Assembly: GCF_024347135.1 (NCBI RefSeq)
Contig: NZ_AP024907.1
Span: 1,169,001 to 1,233,000, forward strand
Direction of reading: 5' to 3'
DNA from: Vibrio spartinae
GTDB taxonomy: Bacteria; Pseudomonadota; Gammaproteobacteria; Enterobacterales; Vibrionaceae
Length of the DNA: 64,000 nt
Within the stretch, counting starts at the first letter, position 1. Each line of letters starts with the position of its first letter. This document shows, one piece after another, positions 53,994 through 63,100 of this stretch. A program made the translations under genes and the position numbers. The notes beneath the pieces are model-generated. The model was not told the DNA's origin. It saw only the letters and a list, made by a program, of their open reading frames with translations, and did no database searches.

Positions 53994-54026
53994 GGATTCG
54001 GGCAAATGATCGAGAGATGTTTTCAT
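53994..54026 (-). pseudogene. Remnant of a third MNT-HEPN gene (5' end only)
   Basis: The minus strand reads ATG followed by ten codons matching the start of both full MNT-HEPN copies, then breaks off into the unique island DNA. It marks the right border of the methyltransferase/HEPN/DUF262 insertion or a deletion joint. Confidence 0.8.
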
Positions 54027-54243
54027 AAAGCAATGTTTGGTCTGTGTGGATTGAATGGTTCATAGGATAAAAGAAGCGAGCGGCAAAAAACACTGTTTGT
54101 CATGGTTTTAGATGGGTTGCCGGGAGAAATGCGACGGGGTTCGGTTTTATTGGTTTGTCTGGTGATTCTTGTCGCCTTCGGCCCCGAAATTTGACGCACA
54201 ATTGCGTTCCTCAATTTCAGAAACATTGGTGCTCTGTGCGCCA

Positions 54244-54371
54244 GTTACTCTTGCCAAGATGCAAGCGTAACCAGAAGATCTTTTTTGTTTGGGCGGCGTC
54301 GCACGTTGTCCAGAACCGGCTTTTACAGGCGTCCTGCCCGGAAAAGCCTAACCATTCTTCCATGAATGGTT
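54244..54371 (+). ncRNA. Candidate structured RNA or DNA element, copy C
   Basis: This has the same three-hairpin layout as 42575-42701 with the same spacing. Hairpin 1 is 54244-54271, hairpin 2 pairs 54318-54324 with 54342-54348, and hairpin 3 pairs AACCATTC (54350-54357) with GAATGGTT (54364-54371). Compensating changes in hairpin 1 support a folded product. Confidence 0.45.
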
Positions 54372-54841
54372 TTCTTGGTTAGGTGGTTGATTTGAATTGG
54401 GTGAAACATTCTTAAAAAGTCAATTTGATCACTGAACTCAGGGGGAAAAATCAGGACGATTTTTCAGGATTGCCTGAGCAGGATGCGAATCAATCCGACC
54501 CTGATTACACGCGCTGAACTCAAACTCAAGGCACTTTTGGGGACTTTTGCTGCTGGGCAAAAGTCTCTGGGGCGCTGTCGAAAATGCCATTGAAATTGAT
54601 GAATGTTATTGCGTCCCAAACACCGGCACAAAAGTTTTATTTGCCTGGCCTCCGGCTCCTAAATTTGACGCACTTTAAGGTGTGTGTCCTGATAAGCTGT
54701 GGTGTTGCCTAGGGAAATGCGACGAGGTTCGGTTTTCTTTTTCCATATGTTTTAGCTTTCGGTAGGGCGTGTGTCCTCGGTAGGAGGTCTTTGGCTAAAC
54801 TGGTCGGTGGTTTTTTTATTTTGTCATATCAAGCTAGTCGT

Positions 54842-55258
54842 TCAGTCTTCGTTGACTCGACCTCGTAAGGCTTTCTTTTGTCCCATCTTCTTTTTAGTAT
54901 TTACGCGCTTGAGTTTTGATGACCAGGTTGGCTTGGTCGCTCGCCGACGCTTTTGTACCACCATGACGGATTGAATCAGCCCCTTAAGGCGTTCTAATGC
55001 ATCAAGTCGGTTTTGTTCCTGCGTTCGATAGGTTTGTGATTTGATTACGACAACACCATCTTTGGTAATTCTAGAATCACTGAGAGCGAGTAATCTTTCT
55101 TTGTATACTGAGGGTAAACTCGAACGTTGAATATCAAAACGTAAATGAATGGCTGAGGATACCTTCTGCACATTTTGCCCACCGTTCCCCATGGCCCGGA
55201 TAGCAGTCATTTCAATTTCCCATTCCGCAAGAATGACCGTATTAGAGATAGTTAACAT
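54842..55258 (-). CDS. arfB: Alternative ribosome-rescue factor / peptidyl-tRNA hydrolase ArfB
   Basis: ArfB frees stalled ribosomes by hydrolysing peptidyl-tRNA. The 138 residues include the GGQ motif in the segment AIRAMGNGGQNVQKVSSAIHL and the basic C-terminal tail (KKKMGQKKALRGRV) that inserts into the empty mRNA channel. The length equals E. coli YaeJ. It is a backbone gene that marks the right border of the accessory island. Confidence 0.94.
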   Translation of the reverse strand: MLTISNTVILAEWEIEMTAIRAMGNGGQNVQKVSSAIHLRFDIQRSSLPSVYKERLLALSDSRITKDGVVVIKSQTYRTQEQNRLDALERLKGLIQSVMVVQKRRRATKPTWSSKLKRVNTKKKMGQKKALRGRVNED

Positions 55259-55608
55259 GGTTTAGGCTTCGCTTATGACTATTTTATTGGTAATAATATC
55301 GTCATTTGAAACGCAACAGTAGCTTTAAATGAGCTTGTTTATACCAGTGAGAGAAAATAAGCAGAAATAAGCAAATAAGCAGAAGCAAATAAGCAAAATA
55401 AGCAGGACACGCACCTCAAGGAATGGATTTACTTATGGCGTGTGTCCTTGTAAGAATTATCCGTCCTTGTAAGAATTATCCGGTTTTATCTTTCTATATG
55501 CTTTAGTTTTCGGTAGGGCGTGTGTCCTCGGTAGGGGTTCCACAAAAAAGGCTGCCGGCATGATGGGCCGATAGCCTTGATTGTTATGCTTTGGTTTAAC
55601 GGTATACA
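55259..55608. repeat. Intergenic repeat cluster with a full palindromic element
   Basis: From 55358 a run of TAAGCAAA-like octamers leads into the palindrome at 55404-55448 (AGGACACGCACC...GGCGTGTGTCCT). TTGTAAGAATTATCCG then occurs twice in tandem. A GGCGTGTGTCCTCGGTAGG element follows near 55516. No gene is present. Confidence 0.75.
55404..55448. repeat. Full REP-like palindrome, copy 1
   Basis: The left arm AGGACACGCACC and right arm GGCGTGTGTCCT enclose CTCAAGGAATGGATTTACTT. The same 45-bp element recurs at 57464-57508 and 63889-63933, and a left-half copy lies at 59634-59659. Confidence 0.85.
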
Positions 55609-57018
55609 TTATGGCAGATCAGATGTTCTCCATTTTCTCATGGGGGCTGAGGGTTTTTGTATATAAGGTGCCCACCGTGTATCACCGTCCAAAAAGGTTT
55701 TTTCAAATGCGAGCACGAGCGCTGCCACACCTCGACCTGATTGGGTAGGATAACCCCAGGCAAAATGACCAGCAAGACCTAATACGGCTAGAACTTTGGG
55801 GGTATTTGAAATTGATCGGTAAACGCCATCTGATTGACCCAGGCCGCCGAGAATGGTGGTATCCAGGGCACCGTTAATGATCAAGGCTGGAATTTTGATT
55901 AACCTGCCACTGGCATAAGCTGCATCAAGTAGCTCCTTCGGTGAATACCAGGAATAGATGTCAGTGTTAAACCAGGCGGTCATGTTGTGGCCAGCAAGAC
56001 TTATCACTGTTTTGAGTTCGTCTCTGTGTTTGCCCGCATTAATCCAAGATGCGCCTCCGCCCATGGACCATCCCATGATTCCGACTCTGTCTGTATCCAG
56101 CTTACCTCTGAGAGGGCTACCCAAACGGGTGTTTTCTTCTCTAAGGGCCTTAACGACTCGCCATTGCTGATTGTCACGGGCTGTTACTTGGTCAAAAATG
56201 GTGGTGGTATCCATGGTGACAAGAACCATACCGTGAGATGCAAACCAGGGACCCCAGGCAGCAAAAGCGATCTGTTTGGTCATAAACGGTGGGCAGAACA
56301 CAATGCCTGAATATGGTGGTTCTGCATTGGCGGGATAATATACTCTGGCTGTTGCCGGTAAGGTGACATAGGCACCGGGAAGCTCGTATGATCTGACATT
56401 ATAGGGGCCTTTTCCGTCGTATAAGCCGGGGGCTTCTTCATCACGACAGATAGCTCCATCCGGGCAATTACCACTAATGTGGCTCTCGGCATGACGGCGC
56501 AGTGTAAATATCTGATTTTCCTTGCCAGTGCTGGTCGATTGCATGACGTTGGTATCGTTTTCCTCGGATAAATTATCAACATTCAGGCTCATGTCTGTGC
56601 CGCGGGTAATAATCTGATAAGTACCGTTTCCAGTTTCAGCAAATCGGAACTGTTGGCAGGCGCCACCCTCATAGCTCCATGTCTGGATATTGGCACCGAC
56701 ATTCGGACTGCATTTGGATACGTCGAACGCTTGGTCTGGCGCGATAACTGGTGTGATCCGGTGCCAGATTCCGTCGACGGGAGTAATGATGAATTTCTGG
56801 GATTCACCGCCCCAATAGTCATTCAGAGTAATGTTCGTACCGTCTATGGTACCCCACTGCGAGGTGTCCAGCGCCTTGCCACTTTGGGTAACGATCAAAG
56901 AATACGTGCCGTTGATAATGGCATTTTCCGCAAAGGCTCCTTTGATTCCGACAGCCATCAGCATCAGTACTATCATATACATGATGGAGGTGACTTTGAT
57001 TTTATGATTTTCTTTCAT
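55609..57018 (-). CDS. Secreted PETase-like alpha/beta hydrolase with ricin-type lectin domain
   Basis: This 469-residue protein has a signal peptide (IVLMLMAVGIKGAFA, cleavage about residue 30). A ricin-type beta-trefoil domain (about 33-178, with QKF, QTW and NQIF repeats) is followed by an alpha/beta hydrolase of the dienelactone hydrolase/PETase group. The hydrolase part matches PETases segment by segment: ARVYYPANA, WGPWFASHG, LDTDRVGIMGWSMGGG with nucleophile Ser318, Asp386 and His418, and FLDGDTRWAPYI. The oxyanion-position Tyr of PETase is Phe245 here, and the usual Trp of the substrate wobble site is not evident. Likely a secreted esterase or polyesterase anchored to polysaccharide by its lectin. 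AGGAG precedes the ATG. Confidence 0.83.
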   Translation of the reverse strand: MKENHKIKVTSIMYMIVLMLMAVGIKGAFAENAIINGTYSLIVTQSGKALDTSQWGTIDGTNITLNDYWGGESQKFIITPVDGIWHRITPVIAPDQAFDVSKCSPNVGANIQTWSYEGGACQQFRFAETGNGTYQIITRGTDMSLNVDNLSEENDTNVMQSTSTGKENQIFTLRRHAESHISGNCPDGAICRDEEAPGLYDGKGPYNVRSYELPGAYVTLPATARVYYPANAEPPYSGIVFCPPFMTKQIAFAAWGPWFASHGMVLVTMDTTTIFDQVTARDNQQWRVVKALREENTRLGSPLRGKLDTDRVGIMGWSMGGGASWINAGKHRDELKTVISLAGHNMTAWFNTDIYSWYSPKELLDAAYASGRLIKIPALIINGALDTTILGGLGQSDGVYRSISNTPKVLAVLGLAGHFAWGYPTQSGRGVAALVLAFEKTFLDGDTRWAPYIQKPSAPMRKWRTSDLP

Positions 57019-57492
57019 GGTGTCTCCTTATTGTTTTTTATTCCAATTAAACAATTTTTTGGTAAACCAACTGAAGTTTGGATTTTGACTTTTTAATCTG
57101 TCGTTCTTTCACATACTACCAACAGATAATTAGCTAACACGCTGTTTTATATCGTATCTGTCAATGGTTCACTGCTTCATTTCGAATGCTCAAACCATGC
57201 GAAATTTTATGCAAAGGCGATAAAAATTTGGTGTAGTTCGCGAATGTTTCTGTTGACGACTTTTTAAAAGAGTCATTTTCCACGCTATTGACACAGGCAT
57301 GAAAATATCTTTGGTTAAAAAATATACAATAGCTAAAACAACTATAGCAAAAGGTTGCATATCTGTAGCAAAAAGATGCATGAAGTGTGTTTCACTGTAC
57401 TCATTGTGCATATTTGAATGTGATGAAATTCGCGGGCTAGGTCAGTTTTCGAAGAAAATAAGCAGGACACGCACCTCAAGGAATGGATTTAC
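57019..57492. repeat. AT-rich intergenic region ending in a REP-like palindrome
   Basis: The first 440 bases, from the hydrolase start, are AT-rich, with no supported gene. The promoter of the hydrolase should be here. From about 57456 the AATAAGC motif and then the 45-bp palindrome begin. Confidence 0.55.
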
Positions 57493-57508
57493 TTATGGTG
57501 TGTGTCCT
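57464..57508. repeat. Full REP-like palindrome, copy 2 (overlaps the AraC gene end)
   Basis: This is the same 45-bp hairpin as at 55404. Its right arm runs into the 3' end of the AraC-type gene, which reads LRGHTP and stops inside the repeat. Confidence 0.85.
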
Positions 57509-58449
57509 CGTAAGGGGTTGGCTTCAAGTTGAGCGGGCGCCATCAGTGCAAACGCTGTACGCATTATGCGTGCTTCCTCACCAGGACTGCGACCAAACAA
57601 TCGTTTGAATTCACGGTTGAACTGCGATGCACTTTCGTAGCCTACCCGCACCCCAGCACCTGCTGCAGTAATGTTGTCCCGGATCATCATCAGTCGAGCC
57701 TGATGAAGACGCACTGACTTGATGTACTGGATGGGAGACGTCCCCGCAACGGCTTTGAAATTCGCATGAAAAGCAGGAACGCTAAGTCCAGCTTCGAGCG
57801 CAAGTGAAGCCACATCCAGTGACAGGGCATAATCGAGGTGAATACGCTGTAATGCGCGCGCGATACGTCCAAAGTTACCAAGACAGGCCAGCGCAGCACG
57901 AATCGCTCCTCCCTGCTCACCCAACAGGACACGAAAAATCAGTTCGCGCACTATCCCTGGTCCCAGAACCTGAGCTTCAAGCGGGGAAAAGAGCACTTTC
58001 AGAAGACGAACTGTTGTATCTGCCAGCGTGCCGTCAAGTGGTGTGGAGACAATGCCAACGGGTGTATCTGATGCAGTTCTGGAATGATGCTCAACAGTCA
58101 TAACCAGATCTGCTACAGATGTCATATCCAGACGAATGGACACGGCAAGCAAAGGTTCAGCCGGACTGGCATCCGTCTCACTTGAGAATGGCAGAGGTAC
58201 TGACAGTACTAGATAGTGTAAAGGATCATAGTGGTAAACCCTGCCAGCCAAGTAGCCTCTTTTATGCCCCTGACAAACGATAACAATGCTTGGTTCATAC
58301 AACACGGGAGTACGCCCAAGAGCTTCGTTAGCACGCATCAGACGTACACCGTCCAGTAATGTGCGGGTATAACCTTCATGAGGGGCGAGCTGACAAATCA
58401 GTGACGCCATTTCGGACTGTTGATACATAGAAGGGGAGTTTTCAGACAT
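57493..58449 (-). CDS. AraC-family transcriptional regulator
   Basis: This 318-residue regulator has an N-terminal AraC-type sensor domain (YEPSIVIVCQGHKRGYLAGRVYHYDPLHYLVLSV region, about 50-90) and a C-terminal double helix-turn-helix (SLDVASLALEAGLSVPAFHANFKAVAGTSPIQYIK and VGYESASQFNREFKRLFG regions). It resembles YqhC-type regulators of reductase genes. It is divergent from an SDR gene across a 192-bp gap and probably controls it. The last residues (LRGHTP) and the stop codon come from a repeat element, so the original C-terminus may have been replaced. Confidence 0.9.
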   Translation of the reverse strand: MSENSPSMYQQSEMASLICQLAPHEGYTRTLLDGVRLMRANEALGRTPVLYEPSIVIVCQGHKRGYLAGRVYHYDPLHYLVLSVPLPFSSETDASPAEPLLAVSIRLDMTSVADLVMTVEHHSRTASDTPVGIVSTPLDGTLADTTVRLLKVLFSPLEAQVLGPGIVRELIFRVLLGEQGGAIRAALACLGNFGRIARALQRIHLDYALSLDVASLALEAGLSVPAFHANFKAVAGTSPIQYIKSVRLHQARLMMIRDNITAAGAGVRVGYESASQFNREFKRLFGRSPGEEARIMRTAFALMAPAQLEANPLRGHTP

Positions 58450-58641
58450 ACATAAGGCCTACTAAATAGATTTAATGATTATATTTTCACTCCCTTCATG
58501 CATAAAAATCAATATGGACAATAGGATTAGGCAATGATGCAAGAGTATCAGGCCTGTCGTCGTATTTACGCCTTCCCTATGATAACTCCTGTTTGATATT
58601 TCCGTATCATTGCCGTCTTTTAATAAAAGGAGTCTTCATCA

Positions 58642-59499
58642 ATGCAACAACAAACCTTCCCTTCAAAAGTTTGGTTTATCACCGGCGCTGCTCGTGGTAT
58701 TGGTCTTTCTCTGGCACGCCAGTTGCTCGCTCAAGGGGATGCTGTAGTCGCAACTTCTCGTACTCAGGACAGCCTCCGTCAAGCGTTCGGAGGTGATAGC
58801 GAGCGACTGCTGACGCTGGAGGTGGACCTAGTGAACGAAGCGAGCGTTCAAAAAGCGATCCAAAGCACTATTGAAGTTTTCGGTCGTATTGACTTTGTGG
58901 TAAATAACGCGGGTTACGGCCAGCAGGGTACTATTGAAGCATTAACTGATAGCGAGCTGCGCCGCAATTTCGATGTTAACGTATTTGCTCCGCTGCATGT
59001 GTTGCGTCAAGCCCTGCCGCATATGCGCGCACAGCGCAGCGGCCATATTTTCAATGTGGCATCTATTGTTGGTTTCCAGGGCGGCTACTCTGGCTGGGGC
59101 AGCTATGTCGCAAGCAAATTTGCACTGGCTGGTCTTACCGAAACCCTTGCGGCTGAACTGGCAGAATTGAACATCAGAGCGACAGTTGTCTATCCTGGCC
59201 CTGTACGCACCGGATTCCTATCAAAGGAGACACTGGTCGTGGCCGAACGTAAAATATCTGACTACACCGAAGCTCAGGCTTCGCTGGATCTCCACCTAAA
59301 TGGCTTAGACGGTAAACAGCCTGGCAATCCTGATAAAGTTGCTTCTCTGATATTGAAGGCTGCCAATGATGACGAACCACCAGTGCATCTTTTTGTAGGT
59401 AAAATTGCCAATGCTCTTGCTGACCAGAAAATGCAGGCAGTGAGTAAGGATCTTGATGTCTGGCGCAGTGCGTCCGATGCCACGGATTTTGATAAGTAA
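58642..59499 (+). CDS. SDR-family oxidoreductase
   Basis: This 285-residue short-chain dehydrogenase has the cofactor motif TGAARGIG (about 14-21), NNAG (about 89-92) and YVASK near residue 155 as catalytic site. It starts at an ATG behind AAAAGGAG. The substrate is unknown. It lies divergent from the AraC regulator, a common pairing for inducible aldehyde or ketone reductases. Confidence 0.9.
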   Translation: MQQQTFPSKVWFITGAARGIGLSLARQLLAQGDAVVATSRTQDSLRQAFGGDSERLLTLEVDLVNEASVQKAIQSTIEVFGRIDFVVNNAGYGQQGTIEALTDSELRRNFDVNVFAPLHVLRQALPHMRAQRSGHIFNVASIVGFQGGYSGWGSYVASKFALAGLTETLAAELAELNIRATVVYPGPVRTGFLSKETLVVAERKISDYTEAQASLDLHLNGLDGKQPGNPDKVASLILKAANDDEPPVHLFVGKIANALADQKMQAVSKDLDVWRSASDATDFDK

Positions 59500-59633
59500 C
59501 AGCCTACTTCTCCGGGGACATGTTAACCACACAGTCCCTGTTCCCTTCTAGAGGAAATATCATGTATAACAAAAGCCCGCCTGCGGAAAAGCGTACCGCA
59601 CGAAATAAGCGGAATAAGCAGGACAAAATAAGC

Positions 59634-59659
59634 AGGACACGCACCTCAAGGAATGGATT
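59634..59659. repeat. Left half of the REP-like palindrome
   Basis: AGGACACGCACC followed by CTCAAGGAATGGATT equals the left half of the full element. The right arm is missing and different DNA follows. Confidence 0.8.
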
Positions 59660-59839
59660 CGTTCAGCGGTTGAAGTCGTTCCATTTTTTCTAAGTTAGCT
59701 CTCGAACTGCATGATTGTTTGCTCGATTTTATGTCGGGGTATTGAATAATTAAGGGCAGTTTTGCGTGCCGATAAAGATAAATCATCGGTTTGAATGGAT
59801 GACGAGTGTGGCAACTGAATTGATATTGAACGGTATTGT

Positions 59840-60030
59840 TCAGCAAATATGAATCCCGGGCATTCTCTGCTTTTTGAGTTGTTGTTTCGCGAGATTAAGC
59901 CGTTCGGTTGAACCGACCCAGAGTCTGGGGCTCTTTTCCAGCTCGGTGCAGAGTTTGAGGCATTCCTGCTGAGGCAGAGACAACCGCGAGAGAATATTGG
60001 GTAGGCGTTGGTTAATCTCTCCGGTAAAAA
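59840..60030 (-). pseudogene. 3' remnant of a RAYT transposase gene
   Basis: Read on the minus strand in one frame, this gives QRLPNILSRLSLPQQECL, then KLCTELEKSPRLWVGSTERL, then NLAKQQLKKQRMPGIHIC and a stop. This lines up with the C-terminal 60 or so residues of the RAYT at 6630-7592. Everything upstream is gone, so it is a decayed second copy. Confidence 0.85.
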
Positions 60031-60052
60031 ATAATGCAAAAATTCCCTTTAC

Positions 60053-60104
60053 AATCGAACAGTGTTCAATTAAGTTTGCTCTATCAATTGAACACTGTTC
60101 GATT
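60053..60104. promoter_or_regulatory. Twin dyad operators before the aas gene
   Basis: AATCGAACAGTGTTCAATT (60053-60071) and AATTGAACACTGTTCGATT (60086-60104) are exact reverse complements of each other, and each is also nearly palindromic (GAACA-n-TGTTC). Their centres are 33 bp apart, about three helical turns. TetR-family repressors of lipid genes often use such sites. The second site ends 16 bp before the start codon. Confidence 0.7.
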
Positions 60105-60120
60105 AAATTGGAGAATAAGT

Positions 60121-63100
60121 ATGAATAACGCTACCACTGTCAGAGGCTTTGTCACCTTCCTATGGGTTGCCTTCATGAACGCTTTTGTCGATTTAGGCCA
60201 TAAAATCGTCGTGCAGAATACCCTGTTCAAGACATTGTCAGATCACCAGCAGGTGCTGATGACTGCGATCGTCAATGCACTGATTCTGCTCCCTTTTGTA
60301 TTACTCTTTACCCCATCCGGTTACCTGTCGGATCGTTATGCAAAAACCAAAGTGATGAAAATCAGCGCTTTATGTGCGGTATTCATCACCCTGATGATTA
60401 CCCTCTGCTATTATCAGGGCTGGTTTTATGTATCCTTTGCCCTGACGTTTATTCTTGCAGTGCAGAGTGCGCTCTATTCTCCGGCAAAATATGGTTACAT
60501 CCGAGAGCTGGTCGGCGCAGAAAAACTCAGCAACGGCAACGCCTGGGTTCAGGCGGTTTCAATGATTGCCATTCTTGCCGGGAGCGCCGTCTTTTCCGCA
60601 CTGTTCGAACTGAAATTATCCCCTGAAAACCCGCTTCAGCCGGGAGCGATTCTTCAGGACATCGCCCCATTAGGCTGGTTACTGGTCATCGGTTCTCTGA
60701 TCGAGTGTCTGTTGGCTTTCCGCTTACCGGGAAAAGATCACTTACGGGGACACACACCTCAGGATGGCGCTCGGCATCAAATACAAGGACCAGCATTTAT
60801 CTGGAAAGATTACATTCTGGGTAAAACATTAGGCCGGAATCTCACCCTCCTGTTTCAGGAAAAAGCGATTTGGCAATCAGTCATCGGCTTAACCCTATTT
60901 CTTTCGATCAGTCAGGTAATGATTGCTGCTTTCCCAGCCTACGCCAAAAGCCACCTTGCTATGGATAATACCTTTATCATTCAAAGTATTATTGCGATGG
61001 CGATTGTCGGTATGATGCTTGGTTCTTCATTTGCTTCAAAACACTCCGTCAATCACATTAATCTGGCGCTGATCCCCTCCGGTGCTCTGATTATCTGTGC
61101 CGGACTATTTCTGCTGCCACAGGTCACCTCATCGGTTTTGCTTGGCGGTATTTTCCTGACTATCGGTATCGGCGGCTCATTTATGCTGGTCCCGCTCAAT
61201 GCATTAATTCAGTTCCATGCGAAAGAAGACCAGATTGGTAAAATTCTGGCCGGAAATAATTTCATTCAGAATGTCGGCATGTTGTTATGTCTGGCAGTCA
61301 CGGTCGCGTTCACAACGCAGGAACTCGATGTCAGCTATATCTTGTGGGGATTATTCGGCCTTGGTGCTTTGGTTGCGCTGGCAGCCATCACTCTGCTACC
61401 GGAAGTTCTGGTCCGTTCGGTGATGACCAAATTACTCGGCCGCAAATACCGTCTGCAAGTGTTGGGGTTCAACAATCTGCCGGAAGCCGGTCAGGGAACG
61501 CTGCTGCTCGGTAATCATATCAGCTGGCTGGACTGGGCAATTGTGCAGATGGCATCCCCGAGACGTGTACACTTCGTTATGGATCAGACTATCTACCAAC
61601 GCTGGTATCTCAAATGGCTGTTCGATCTGTTTCAGGTGGTTCCGATTGTTCCCGGCAAAAGCCGTGAAGCATTAAACAAGATAACGGACCTCCTGAATCA
61701 GGGTGAAGTGGTCTGTCTGTTTCCTGAAGGTCGTATCAGCCATCTCGGTCAACTGGGAGAATTTAAAAAAGGCTTTGAACGTGCCTGTCAGGATGCCCGT
61801 GGTGTGATTATTCCGTTCTATCTGCGCGGGATGTGGGGAAGTTTCTTCTCCCGTTCCAGCAAACGTCTGGCAAAAGCGAGAAAAACCGGGATAAAAAGAG
61901 ATGTCATTATCGCATTCGGAACCGCGATGGACATCCATTCAACTGCCACGGAAGTGAAACAGAAGGTATTTGAAATGTCCGTCGCAACTTGGAATGAATA
62001 TGCCGACACGCTGGAAACGCTTCCCGAAGCCTGGATCGCAACGGTGAAAAACCGTCCCGGCCAATGGGCAGTCGCGGACAGCAACGGTCAACCAATCACT
62101 CATAGCCGCTTTCTGGTCGGCAGTCTGCTGCTCAAACGTAAACTTCAGCATCTGCCGGGACAGAATTTAGGCTTGCTGGTCCCGACTTCCAGTGTTGGGC
62201 TGATGAGTAATCTGGCAGCGATGATGGCGGGGAAAACCGTGGTCAATCTCAATTACACGGCTTCAGCAGAAGCTCTGCGCAGTGCAAAACACAATGCGGC
62301 AATGGAAAGTGTCGTTACTTCCAGACGCTTTCTCGCCAGACTGGAAAAACGCGGCATTGACTGCCAGACCCTCCTTGACGGCTGTCATGTACTTTATCTG
62401 GAAGATTTCAAAGCCAGTCTCGGCCGGCCCGCACAACTGATGATGTTATTGGCGGTCAAAACACTGCCTGCCAGTTGGATTAGCCGATTACTCTGTCAGC
62501 AACAACAACGGGAAGATACCGCTGCAATCTTGTTCTCTTCGGGAAGTGAAGGCGCGCCGAAAGGTGTCATGCTCAGCCACAAAAATATTCTGGCCAATTT
62601 ACGTCAGGTTTCGGATGTGCTGAATATCCGCAGCAACGATAAAATCATGGCGACCCTGCCACTATTCCATGCATTTGGTCTGACAGTCACCGGCATGTTA
62701 CCGCTGATTGAAGGGATTCCGGTCATCTGCCATCCGGATCCGACCGATAGCCTGAATATTGCCCGTTCAGTCGCCAAATATGAAGCCACCCTGATGTGTG
62801 CAACCTCGACATTTTTAGGCATGTATCAGCGTAACCGTCGCATCAATCCCATGATGTTCAACTCACTCAGAGCTGTGGTATCCGGTGCTGAAAAATTAGA
62901 CGCGAAGATCAAAGCCGCATTTCAGCAGAAATTTATGGTGCCAGTCCTCGAAGGATACGGTACCACCGAAACAACGCCGGTTGCCAGCGTCAACCTGCCG
63001 GGGCATCTGGTCCGTCGTGAAGGCTTTATTCAGGAAGCCGCCCGCGAAGGAACCGTTGGTCTGGCACTTCCCGGAACCACATTTAAGATCGTGGATCCCG

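Larger units (their letters stand above)
53922..54841. repeat. Leader copy C with a truncated MNT-HEPN start
   Basis: Bases 53994-54026 are the first 11 codons of an MNT-HEPN gene on the minus strand (MKTSLDHLPES), and the rest of that gene is missing. From there to about 54200 the sequence repeats leader A. The structured hairpins follow at 54244-54371, then about 280 bp of extra sequence not in copy A, then TGACGCACTTTAAGG and GTGTGTCCTGATAAG near 54683-54697. A GGCGTGTGTCCTCGG element follows at about 54765-54780. No gene is supported in this 920-bp stretch. Confidence 0.75.
59500..60120. repeat. Intergenic region: half palindrome, RAYT remnant, aas operators
   Basis: AATAAGC repeats (59603-59635) lead into a left-half palindrome (59634-59659, ending GGATTCG). 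The 3' end of a RAYT gene (59840-60030) follows, and then the two dyad operators directly before the aas gene. Confidence 0.7.
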
